Assembly: GCA_035369865.1 (NCBI GenBank)
Contig: DAOOVG010000002.1
Span: forward strand, 1-46,197
Direction of reading: 5' to 3'
Length of the DNA stretch: 46,197 nucleotides
Source of the DNA: MVYY01 sp035369865
GTDB lineage: Bacteria; Bacteroidota; Bacteroidia; Bacteroidales; Paludibacteraceae
Under the pieces are notes generated by a model that was not told the DNA's origin, made no database searches, and was given only the letters and a program-made list of their open reading frames with translations. Position 1 is the first letter of the stretch. Each line of letters starts with the position of its first letter. Of this stretch, positions 16,846-24,314 are shown in pieces. The position numbers and the translations under genes are program-made.

Positions 16846-17718
16846 ATGAAAGTAGCAATTTTTGGGAATATTTATCGACCTATGATCTTGCCCTGTGCTA
16901 AAATTGTATTCGATTATTTTACTCAACAAAAAATTACCATGTTGTGTGAAAGTCAACTCTATAAATTTATAAAAGAGACAAAAGAATTTGACCTACAAGG
17001 AGTTAAGGTGATTGATAATGATTTTTTTGAAGCAGATTTGGCAGTGAGTATTGGAGGGGATGGGACTTTTTTAAATACTGCTGCACGGATTGGAAATAAA
17101 GGAATTCCAATATTAGGTATCAACACAGGTAGATTAGGTTTTTTGGCCGACATTTCAAGTGAAGAAATTATTCCTGCTTTTGAAGCAATTTTAAATTCAC
17201 AATATCGCATTGAAAATCGGACAACTCTTTTGGTAACAACTTCCGATGAAACAACATTTGAATACCCTTATGCTTTGAATGAAGTTTCGGTGTCAAAACA
17301 AGATTCTTCTTCAATGATCAGTATCAATGCTACGGTAAATGGCGAATTTATCAACACTTATCAAGCAGATGGCTTAATTGTTGCCACTCCAACAGGTTCT
17401 ACCGCTTATTCAATGAGTGTAGGGGGACCAATTGTCGTACCTCAGGCACAAGATTTTATTTTGTCACCAGTTGCTTCACACAGTTTAAATGTACGCCCTA
17501 TCATTATTCCTGATAGCTGGATTATAGAATTAGAAGTTCATAGTCGTACCCATAGTTTTTTGGCGTCATTAGATGGCCGATCGAAAGTGTTGAATCAAAC
17601 TACCAAACTCATTATTTCAAAAGCTCCTTTTACCATAAAAGTTATTAAGCAAATTCATCATACTTATTTTAATACTTTAAAAAATAAATTAATGTGGGGT
17701 ATGGATAAAAGAAATTAA
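16846..17718 (+). CDS. nadK: NAD kinase
   Basis: Phosphorylates NAD to NADP using ATP or polyphosphate; essential, cytoplasmic. 290 aa, usual length. Signatures: the GGDGT motif at 70-74 within VSIGGDGTFLNTAARIG, GINTGRLGFLAD near 91-102, the NE pair at 145-146 in YALNEVSVSK, and TPTGSTAYSMSVGGPIV from 181, which binds the substrate. The C-terminal strands RPIIIPDSWIIELEVHSR and LDGRSKVLN are also typical. It is intact and on the plus strand, although the IS110 relic lies on one side and the lipoate ligase fragment on the other, as expected for an essential gene kept while its surroundings decay. Confidence 0.97.
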   Translation: MKVAIFGNIYRPMILPCAKIVFDYFTQQKITMLCESQLYKFIKETKEFDLQGVKVIDNDFFEADLAVSIGGDGTFLNTAARIGNKGIPILGINTGRLGFLADISSEEIIPAFEAILNSQYRIENRTTLLVTTSDETTFEYPYALNEVSVSKQDSSSMISINATVNGEFINTYQADGLIVATPTGSTAYSMSVGGPIVVPQAQDFILSPVASHSLNVRPIIIPDSWIIELEVHSRTHSFLASLDGRSKVLNQTTKLIISKAPFTIKVIKQIHHTYFNTLKNKLMWGMDKRN

Positions 17719-18115
17719 AGCAATCTGAGAAATTTATCTATAGTCGACTCATAAAAAATTGAAAAATGAATAGTTGTTGATAATTTAATTAATTGGTTAA
17801 TTGGTTGATTGTAAATAACTTATGTTGTAAATTGCAAAAAATGTCTATCTTTAAAGCAAAAAGTATACTGCAGTACAAAGATACAATGGTACTTTCAGAA
17901 ATAAATAGCTTTTTTACTTCAACTGAAAAAGTGATAGAATACATTTTTAGTTTTATTCAATTCCGATTTGTACGAATTTTTCAATATAAACCTTAATCGT
18001 TAAGAGAAAAATTATTCTCTGAAAATGATAATAATACAAAATACTTAAAATTTGAGAGCCTATTGCAGGCAGATGGATCTTGCGAAAGCTGAATAAAGTA
18101 AGATAAGATAGTTTT
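17719..18115. other. Gene-free stretch after nadK
   Basis: No gene supported. It holds a short TTAATTAATTGGTTAATTGGTT simple repeat near 17780-17808 and an AGAGAA/TTCTCT inverted repeat near 18003-18019. The one longer plus-strand frame (17793-17996) begins at TTG, has no family signal and lies in eroded DNA, so I do not call it a gene. Confidence 0.5.
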
Positions 18116-18313
18116 TTGATCATTGGTCATTATGCAGATTATTTTTTTCCATATCTGATGCCTGAATTTAACTTGGCAGCCGAAGAATATTTCTTTCTTT
18201 ATGTGGATAAACCAAGTATAATTATTGGTTTAAATCAAACTATTGAAAATAAGGTAGATATGGATTTCTGCAGGGCTAATGATATCTCCATTGTGCGAAG
18301 ATTGTCGGATTGA
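18116..18313 (+). pseudogene. lplA: Lipoate-protein ligase A, N-terminal fragment
   Basis: The 65-codon frame reads EFNLAAEEYFFLYVDKPSII, then IGLNQTIENKVDMDFCRAND and ISIVRRLS, which matches the start of LplA-type lipoate-protein ligases up to the RRLSGGG motif. Exactly there the match ends (RRLSD then TGA), so the Gly-rich lipoyl-AMP binding loop and the whole catalytic core are missing. There is no ATG at the front; upstream the frame reaches a TAA at 18104-18106. The enzyme would attach lipoate to 2-oxoacid dehydrogenase and glycine cleavage H proteins. The sequence after the break is related to an IS110 relic on the other strand, so a rearrangement involving that element probably removed the rest. 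Confidence 0.75.
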
Positions 18314-18379
18314 AGATAAAGAGCAGATCGATATGCTTTGCAGTGGTAAATATGCTCTGCAGGAATGGAATTTCAAAAT

Positions 18380-18560
18380 GTGATTCCCTTCGCTTCGATA
18401 GTCTGATTCTTATTTCTACCAATGCATCTCGCAAAGCATCAAATTAGGAATGAACATCCTATAACGTTTTTCTAAATTTTTTACCTTGTTCATTCAAAAT
18501 GCAAACAAATACCTTATTTTTATGGATGTCAAATACATATACCTTTTTTATAAATTTTTC
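18380..18560 (-). pseudogene. IS110-like transposase relic, N-terminal part
   Basis: From about 18550 the minus strand reads KKVYVFDIHKNKVFVCILNE then QGKKFRKTL and a stop, the same N-terminal block as in the 15.5-16.7 kb copy (DLDVYKNSIFMCILDEQGKK), followed in a shifted frame by FDALRDALVEIRIRLSKRRE, which recalls the LRD.L segment after the first domain. The two copies differ enough in residues to be separate insertions or different subgroups. Nothing of the catalytic C-terminus remains. The inner end meets the lplA fragment near 18305-18315. Confidence 0.6.
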
Positions 18561-18694
18561 CGGATTAAATTGTTAAACAATTAGTTAATTTTCTTGATTG
18601 TCAAAAAATCAACTTATAAAGTTAATATTTGTACTTAGAGTACCATACGGTAAACCACTAAAGTTATGTTGCTTTTGATTTTTATTTTCATCCA

Positions 18695-18726
18695 TTTGGA
18701 AATAGCTCGATTTTCATATACTTTTG
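18695..18726 (+). promoter_or_regulatory. Promoter of nrnA
   Basis: TTTG (18695-18698), 20 bases, TACTTTTG (18719-18726): both Bacteroidota promoter boxes match in full. The start is expected near 18733, leaving a leader of under 20 bases before the ATG at 18751. Confidence 0.75.
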
Positions 18727-18750
18727 CATCTATTTTTAAAACCTAAATAA

Positions 18751-19776
18751 ATGATTTCAAAAATTATTGCTGAAGAACTGATTGAAAAAGTTTACGAAGC
18801 TATTAATGAAGTGGATAAAATTGCTATATTGGTTCACGTTGATCCTGATGGCGATGCTATTGGAGCTGCTTTAGGGTTGTGGCATTATTTGATGACCATT
18901 GAAAAAGAACCGGTAGTTATTTCTCCTACCTCTTTCCCAAATTTTTTAAACTGGATGCCAGGTAGCGAACAAATATTGATTTATGAAAATGATAAAACTT
19001 CTGTGGAAAAAGCTTTAGCTTCTGCAGAATTAATTTTTGCAGTTGATTTTAACGATCGCCGCCGCTTAGAAAAAATGTCGGAATTAGTGTCAAAAATTTT
19101 AGTCCCAACTATTTTAATCGACCATCATTTACAACCAGAAAAATTTGCAAAAATAACCATTTCTTATCCAGAGATTTCTTCAACCAGTGAGCTTATTTTT
19201 CGATTGATTTGCCGAATGGGCGATTTTTCAAAAATCAATTTAGCTTGTGCAGAATGTATTTATACTGGAATGATGACCGATACCGGCAATTTTACTTACA
19301 ATTCAAATGATCCAGAAATTTACATTATCATTTCAGAATTAATCAAAATAGGAATTGATAAAGACGAAATTTATCGTAAAGTATTTAATACATATTCTGA
19401 AAATCGTTTGAAATTGTTGGGTTACTGTCTTTACAAAAAGATGAAAATTATTTCCACGTATCGAACTGCTATTATTTCTCTTTCCCAACAAGAATTAATT
19501 GCATTTAACTACACAAATGGAGATGCTGAAGGATTTGTAAACATCCCGCTTTCCATTGAAGGAATTGATTTTTCCGTCTTTTTGCGTGAAGAAAAAGATA
19601 AAATTAAAATTTCACTGCGTTCACAAGGAAATTTTCCTGCCAATAAGGTAGCTGCTGATTTGTTCGGAGGTGGTGGTCATTTGAATGCAGCGGGAGCCGA
19701 AAGTTATACCTCTTTAGAAGAAACTGAAAAACAATTATTGAACGCTTTGCCTGATTATTTGATGTTTTTTGATTGA
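18751..19776 (+). CDS. nrnA: DHH-family oligoribonuclease / pAp phosphatase (NrnA-like)
   Basis: Degrades very short RNA oligomers to mononucleotides and dephosphorylates 3'-phosphoadenosine 5'-phosphate; cytoplasmic, Mn-dependent. 341 aa, usual length. DHH domain motifs: HVDPDGDAIGAALG at 29-42, AVDFNDRRRL at 97-106, IDHHLQP at 123-129 and GMMTDTGNFTYN near 173-184. The C-terminal DHHA1 substrate-binding domain ends with FGGGGHLNAAGAES near 305-319. No oligoribonuclease Orn is known in Bacteroidota, so NrnA-type enzymes are the expected substitute. First of a plus-strand series with the phosphoglycerate mutase-like gene, 141 bases downstream. Confidence 0.93.
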   Translation: MISKIIAEELIEKVYEAINEVDKIAILVHVDPDGDAIGAALGLWHYLMTIEKEPVVISPTSFPNFLNWMPGSEQILIYENDKTSVEKALASAELIFAVDFNDRRRLEKMSELVSKILVPTILIDHHLQPEKFAKITISYPEISSTSELIFRLICRMGDFSKINLACAECIYTGMMTDTGNFTYNSNDPEIYIIISELIKIGIDKDEIYRKVFNTYSENRLKLLGYCLYKKMKIISTYRTAIISLSQQELIAFNYTNGDAEGFVNIPLSIEGIDFSVFLREEKDKIKISLRSQGNFPANKVAADLFGGGGHLNAAGAESYTSLEETEKQLLNALPDYLMFFD

Positions 19777-19917
19777 TATTTTTTGCTTTTATGAACAAGA
19801 AAGGTTTTAATACTGTTTTTCATAGAATAACTTTATAGAAACAAAAACAAACTATATAAAAACCTCTGTAATGATTATTGATTATCAAGCCTTATTATAA
19901 AAATAGATAATATTTGT

Positions 19918-21135
19918 ATGAAATATGTTGTTATTTTAGGAGATGGGATGGCTGATGAGCCCATTGATTCGTTAGGAAATAAAACGCCTTTACAAGTTGC
20001 TAATAAACCCACAATAGATAAAATTGCTGCCTTAGGAAGAAGTGGAATGCTAAATACTATCCCCGAAGGATTTTCTCCGGGAAGCGAAATTGCAAACTTA
20101 AGCGTATTAGGTTATGATGTGGCTGACGTTTTTGAAGGACGTGGTTCATTAGAAGCTGCAAGTATGGGCGTCTCTTTCGAAAAAGGAGAAATGGCAATGA
20201 GATGCAATTTGATTTGTATCGAAAATGAAAAAATCAAAAACCATTCCGCCGGACATATCAGCAATGAAGAAGCTGCAGAATTAATTGAATTTCTCAATAA
20301 TAAGCTTGGAAATGAAAACATTAGTTTTTATCATGGAGTTTCGTATCGCCATCTGTTAAAAATGAAAGGAGGAAACAAGAACCTCAAATGTACGCCACCG
20401 CATGATGTGCCAGGTACTCTCTTTCGAGAAGTAATGATAAAAGCTTTGTCGCCCGATGCACAAGCTACAGCAGATTATCTCAATGAACTTACACTTCGTT
20501 CTCAGCAATTGCTTGAAAATCACCCCGTCAATATAAAACGAGCTGCTGAAGGAAAAGACAAAGCCAACAGCATTTGGCTCTGGTCGCCAGGCTATAAACC
20601 AGAAATGAAAACTTTATCAGAACTTTATCATTTTAAAAAGGGTTCTGTCATTTCTGCTGTTGATCTTATTAAAGGAATTGGAGTATATGCTGGTTTAAAT
20701 GTTATTCATGTTGAAGGTGCTACAGGTTTATATAACACCAATTATGAAGGAAAAGCCCAAGCAGCTATTGAAGCATTACGAACCGATGATTTTGTTTATG
20801 TTCACGTTGAAGCAAGCGATGAAGCTGGTCATGACGGTGATGTTCCACTAAAAATCAAAACAATTGAATATCTGGATAGGCGGATTGTGAAACCTATTTT
20901 TGAAGAAGTATCCAAATGGAACGAGCCTGTTACTATAGCCATTTTGCCCGATCACCCAACTCCTTGTTCTCTCAGAACGCATACCTGTGATCCTGTTCCT
21001 TTTGTCATTTATCATCCCGGAGAAACACCTGATGAAGTGACAACTTACGATGAATTTGCTGCTCGAAAAGGGAGCTACGGTTTATTAAAAGGAAATGAAT
21101 TTATGAAAAACTTAATAGTGAATTCCAACTTATAG
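19918..21135 (+). CDS. apgM: ApgM-type phosphoglycerate mutase-like protein; possible homoserine kinase
   Basis: 405 aa, the length of the archaeal-type cofactor-independent phosphoglycerate mutases in the alkaline phosphatase superfamily. Metal and catalytic motifs: VVILGDGMADEPI at the N-terminus, GFSPGSEIANLSVLGYD around 51-67 with the candidate catalytic Ser56, EGRGSLEAASMG, NHSAGHISNEEA, HVEASDEAGHDGD in the C-terminal half and LPDHPTPCSLRTHT. Nominally it interconverts 2- and 3-phosphoglycerate in glycolysis. In Bacteroidota, however, this gene regularly sits with threonine genes, and thrC follows here by 224 bases, while no classical thrB is visible. It may therefore phosphorylate homoserine; this rests on context and my recollection of such proposals, not on the residues. 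Confidence 0.85.
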   Translation: MKYVVILGDGMADEPIDSLGNKTPLQVANKPTIDKIAALGRSGMLNTIPEGFSPGSEIANLSVLGYDVADVFEGRGSLEAASMGVSFEKGEMAMRCNLICIENEKIKNHSAGHISNEEAAELIEFLNNKLGNENISFYHGVSYRHLLKMKGGNKNLKCTPPHDVPGTLFREVMIKALSPDAQATADYLNELTLRSQQLLENHPVNIKRAAEGKDKANSIWLWSPGYKPEMKTLSELYHFKKGSVISAVDLIKGIGVYAGLNVIHVEGATGLYNTNYEGKAQAAIEALRTDDFVYVHVEASDEAGHDGDVPLKIKTIEYLDRRIVKPIFEEVSKWNEPVTIAILPDHPTPCSLRTHTCDPVPFVIYHPGETPDEVTTYDEFAARKGSYGLLKGNEFMKNLIVNSNL

Positions 21136-21228
21136 AAAAAATCAAGGAATTTGAAAATTATTATGAATTTTAAATAACAAAAATATTAAAAAACTAACAA
21201 ACCTTCAGAAGGATGAAAAAAACTTTCT

Positions 21229-21236
21229 TATATTTG
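21229..21236 (+). promoter_or_regulatory. Possible -7 box upstream of thrC
   Basis: TATATTTG matches TAnnTTTG. It lies about 124 bases before the thrC ATG; a -33 TTTG is lacking. If used, thrC would have its own promoter with a leader of about 115 bases in addition to any readthrough from apgM. Confidence 0.35.
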
Positions 21237-21359
21237 TTTCGGAGGAAAAATTAGTTAAAATCAGATTTATTCCATAAAATAATTTTATAACATAACTTTT
21301 ATATAGTAAGTACTTACAAATTCTTATACGACCAAAAGGAAAAAAGAAATAATATCCAG

Positions 21360-22682
21360 ATGAAATATTACAGCACCAACAAAAAAATAAAGAACATTAC
21401 CTTACAAGAAGCCGTGGTAAAAGGTTTGGCAGATGACAAGGGGCTTTTTATGCCTGAAGAAATAAAAAAACTGCCTTCTTCTTTTTTTGATACCATGATG
21501 AACATGTCTTTACAGGAAATTTCTTTCATCGTTGCTGACGCCTTTTTTGGTGATGATGTTGATTCTCGGGCATTAAAAAAAATTGTAGACGACACATTGA
21601 ATTTTGATATTCCACTTATACCTGTTGAAGACTATATTTATAGTTTGGAATTGTTTCATGGACCTACCCTGGCTTTCAAAGATGTAGGAGCACGATTTAT
21701 GTCACGGTTGCTGAACTATTTTATTCAAAAAGAAGGTGAAAGAAATGTAAATGTGCTGGTAGCTACTTCAGGCGACACTGGAAGTGCAGTGGCAAACGGT
21801 TTTTTGGGTATCGAGGGAATCCATGTGTATGTCCTTTATCCAAAAGGTTTAGTAAGCTCTATCCAAGAATGTCAGTTTACCACATTAGGAGAAAACATTA
21901 CCGCACTCGAAATTGAAGGAACATTTGATGATTGTCAGCGGCTGGTAAAATCAGCCTTTGTTGATCCGGAACTAAATGCTTGCTTTAAGTTGACTTCAGC
22001 CAATTCTATTAATATTGCTCGATTATTGCCACAATCTTTTTATTATTTCTATGCTTTTGCCCAATTAAGAACCATTCATCCAAAATATACTGCTGAAGAA
22101 CTGGAAATGGTTATATGTGTTCCAAGTGGAAATTTTGGCAATCTTACGGCAGGACTTATTGCCAAACGAATGGGGCTTCCCGTTAAGCGATTTATTGCAG
22201 CTAATAATCGCAATGATGTTTTTTTAGAGTATCTTCAAACAGGTGAATATCATCCACGTACTTCTGTGGCTACCATCGCTAATGCAATGGATGTGGGCAA
22301 TCCAAGTAATTTTGATCGAATTCTTGATTTGTATGGTTATTCTCACAAAGCTATTACCAAAGATATAAGCGGAATCAGTTATACCGATGAGCAAATTGCT
22401 GCAACGATTAAAAACTGTTTCTCTAAAAATGGTTATTTACTCGATCCTCATGGAGCTTGTGGCTATCAAGCCTTGAAAGACAAATTGTTACCCGAAGAAA
22501 ATGGTATATTTTTGGAAACAGCTCATCCTGCAAAGTTTCTTGATACGGTAGAAAAAATCATTGGTGAAAAAATTAAAATCCCTGCAAAACTTCAGGAATT
22601 CATGAAAGGAGAAAAGAAAAGTATTCCGTTAAGTAAAGATTTTGAAGAATTTAAAAAGTTCTTGTTGGCAAATGCTCATTGA
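21360..22682 (+). CDS. thrC: Threonine synthase
   Basis: Converts O-phosphohomoserine to threonine and phosphate; PLP enzyme, last step of threonine synthesis. 440 aa, the longer form with the N-terminal domain YYSTNKKIKNITLQEAV. The PLP lysine is K107 in the motif LFHGPTLAFKDVGARFMSRL (98-117). Other family features are VATSGDTGSAVANGF, the phosphate-binding CVPSGNFGNLTAG and, near the end, ETAHPAKF. Start ATG at 21360. It follows apgM on the same strand and is convergent with the DUF6427 gene. No strong terminator stands between them. Confidence 0.96.
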   Translation: MKYYSTNKKIKNITLQEAVVKGLADDKGLFMPEEIKKLPSSFFDTMMNMSLQEISFIVADAFFGDDVDSRALKKIVDDTLNFDIPLIPVEDYIYSLELFHGPTLAFKDVGARFMSRLLNYFIQKEGERNVNVLVATSGDTGSAVANGFLGIEGIHVYVLYPKGLVSSIQECQFTTLGENITALEIEGTFDDCQRLVKSAFVDPELNACFKLTSANSINIARLLPQSFYYFYAFAQLRTIHPKYTAEELEMVICVPSGNFGNLTAGLIAKRMGLPVKRFIAANNRNDVFLEYLQTGEYHPRTSVATIANAMDVGNPSNFDRILDLYGYSHKAITKDISGISYTDEQIAATIKNCFSKNGYLLDPHGACGYQALKDKLLPEENGIFLETAHPAKFLDTVEKIIGEKIKIPAKLQEFMKGEKKSIPLSKDFEEFKKFLLANAH

Positions 22683-22883
22683 TTTTTTCAGAAAATGACA
22701 AATAAATATTTTTAAAACTACAACAAAAATCATGTATCGCCACTCTGCTCAATTTATAAAATGATTTACCAGAAAACAAATCCATTATCCAAACCTGTAA
22801 AATCATATTTATAAGCACTAAAAAAGCAGCCATCCGAGCCACAAATAAAGCCAAAACTAACCTGCTTTAACAAAATTCCTTTT

Positions 22884-23897
22884 CTATCCGAAATCAATCA
22901 ACAATTTCGAAAAAACAAATGCTATATTTAATAAACAAAAAACAATAAATAGCACACTAAAAAATTTGTTTTCCTTCAAGGTAAAAGCATGTGAAAATAA
23001 CAAAGAAGAAATATACGCAAAAAAAGGAAGGTAAAATATTCTTTGATAAAAATTCAACAAAGAAAGAACGATAAAAAATAATAAAGAGAACACAAGAAAA
23101 TTCAATCTTTTTCGAGTAGGAATAGCATTTTTTTGAAAATTGCTATAAATGCTGCCTATTATTACCAAAAGTAACAAAACAAATAAAACTCCATAAATAA
23201 CTTCTACACTTATAATAGGCTTAAAAGAAAAATTATTTTCAAAATGAAAATATTGAACAAGCAATGGATACAAATCGACTTGAGGTTGAAAAACAAAATA
23301 AAAGCCAAAATAAAGAACAAAAGGGGTTAACCAACCCAATAAAGATGCCAGAAAAGTTTTCAAGGTAAAATTATGAAACTGAAAAAAACCTATCCAGAAT
23401 AGAGGAATAACAAATATTAAAGAAGGCAAAAATAGACTACAAAGTCCTATTAATAAACTACCAACATAGGCTTGCTCAACTGGTTGGTTTTGATGATACA
23501 TATCAAATAAAAAAAAGAAAGAACCAATGAAAAAAGTTAGCACTATTTGCAGTAGCCACATCGAATGAATACCATACCATGTTGAAATCAACATCAAGAA
23601 AATAAAAAATGGTAAAAAGGTTCTTGTGTGAATAATGGTGAAACGATTGTTTAAATGTTCAGCCAACATCCCATTAAGAATGGTCAACACAAAACTTAAA
23701 ACATTGGCAATTATAATATTAACTGGAAGATTTTCCTCTAAGGTTGCCATCAACGGCGAAAGCGAAGACAGAGGAATTGGTTCTGTTTTAATAAAAAAAG
23801 AAATTATCCACAATGCCAAACAAAGCAAAATCAAAAAACCACCTAACGGAATAGTAGGAACAATAATTTTCTTAATGGGAATATTGTTTTTTTTCAT
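22884..23897 (-). CDS. DUF6427-like polytopic membrane protein
   Basis: 337 aa, almost wholly hydrophobic with about ten membrane segments separated by short loops and a basic N-terminus (MKKNNIPIKKIIVP). The pattern, including LLGWLTPFVLYFGFYFVFQP in the middle and the segment FLPSLIFVIPLFWIGFFQF, fits the DUF6427 family found in Bacteroidota, whose function is not known. The family assignment is from general resemblance and is moderate. It stands apart from the export operon upstream (24315 onward), separated by 417 bases. A TAAATTTG box at 24042-24049 (minus) is a possible -7 element about 145 bases upstream. Confidence 0.7.
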   Translation of the reverse strand: MKKNNIPIKKIIVPTIPLGGFLILLCLALWIISFFIKTEPIPLSSLSPLMATLEENLPVNIIIANVLSFVLTILNGMLAEHLNNRFTIIHTRTFLPFFIFLMLISTWYGIHSMWLLQIVLTFFIGSFFFLFDMYHQNQPVEQAYVGSLLIGLCSLFLPSLIFVIPLFWIGFFQFHNFTLKTFLASLLGWLTPFVLYFGFYFVFQPQVDLYPLLVQYFHFENNFSFKPIISVEVIYGVLFVLLLLVIIGSIYSNFQKNAIPTRKRLNFLVFSLLFFIVLSLLNFYQRIFYLPFFAYISSLLFSHAFTLKENKFFSVLFIVFCLLNIAFVFSKLLIDFG

Positions 23898-24110
23898 AAA
23901 AGGATTCAGCTATCAGTGCATTTTGAGAAAGCAAATTTCGTAATAAGTTAGGTAATTCAATTCTATAAAGGGAGTAATTTTTTAGAACTTTACAATTTGG
24001 GGACATTACCGATTATTCGTTCCTTATTGTTTTCAGCCTGCCAAATTTATTTATTTAAAAAATAAACATTTTTTCTTGCAATTTGATATTGAGGACAAAC
24101 CTCTTATATT

Positions 24111-24224
24111 TTAATGTAACTTTGCCTCAATTTTTCGAATCTCCTGAATCTTGAAGAAGTTTGACAGGAATATGACAGTTAACATACTGATAATCAAGAT
24201 AAAAACAACTAAATCGCACTTCAT
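24111..24224 (-). CDS. Possible 37-residue membrane peptide
   Basis: Too short to be called with confidence, but it has the marks of a real small gene: ATG at 24222-24224, an AGGA sequence 7 bases before it in a genome where such sites are rare, one hydrophobic helix (VVFILIISMLTVIFLSNFF) and a charged C-terminal tail (KIQEIRKIEAKLH). It lies between wzc and the DUF6427 gene, same strand, about 90 bases after wzc behind two small hairpins. No family recognised. A chance frame remains possible. Confidence 0.35.
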   Translation of the reverse strand: MKCDLVVFILIISMLTVIFLSNFFKIQEIRKIEAKLH

Positions 24225-24245
24225 TATTTCCTATCTTTCAAACCA

Positions 24246-24296
24246 TTAAGTTGAAATATGAAACTTAAGTGGGTTAGATTTTAACTACTAAATCTA
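24246..24296 (-). terminator. Pair of hairpins after wzc
   Basis: TAGATTT (24275-24281) pairs with AAATCTA (24290-24296), and TTAAGTT (24246-24252) with AACTTAA (24262-24268). The second stem can be extended by CCA/TGG with bulges. Both come right after the wzc stop. Neither is followed by a good T tract, so they may be 3'-end stabilisers or partial terminators. Confidence 0.35.
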
Positions 24297-24314
24297 TAAA
24301 GTTAGTTTATTATT

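Noticed and set aside
17793..17996. 67-codon plus-strand frame after nadK
   Set aside because: TTG start, begins in a simple repeat, no recognisable motif, and it lies in eroded DNA.
22651..22854. 67-codon minus-strand frame overlapping the end of thrC
   Set aside because: TTG start and overlap with the conserved thrC C-terminus; another frame of the same strand (ending GLDNGFVFW) also looks protein-like, so neither can be supported.
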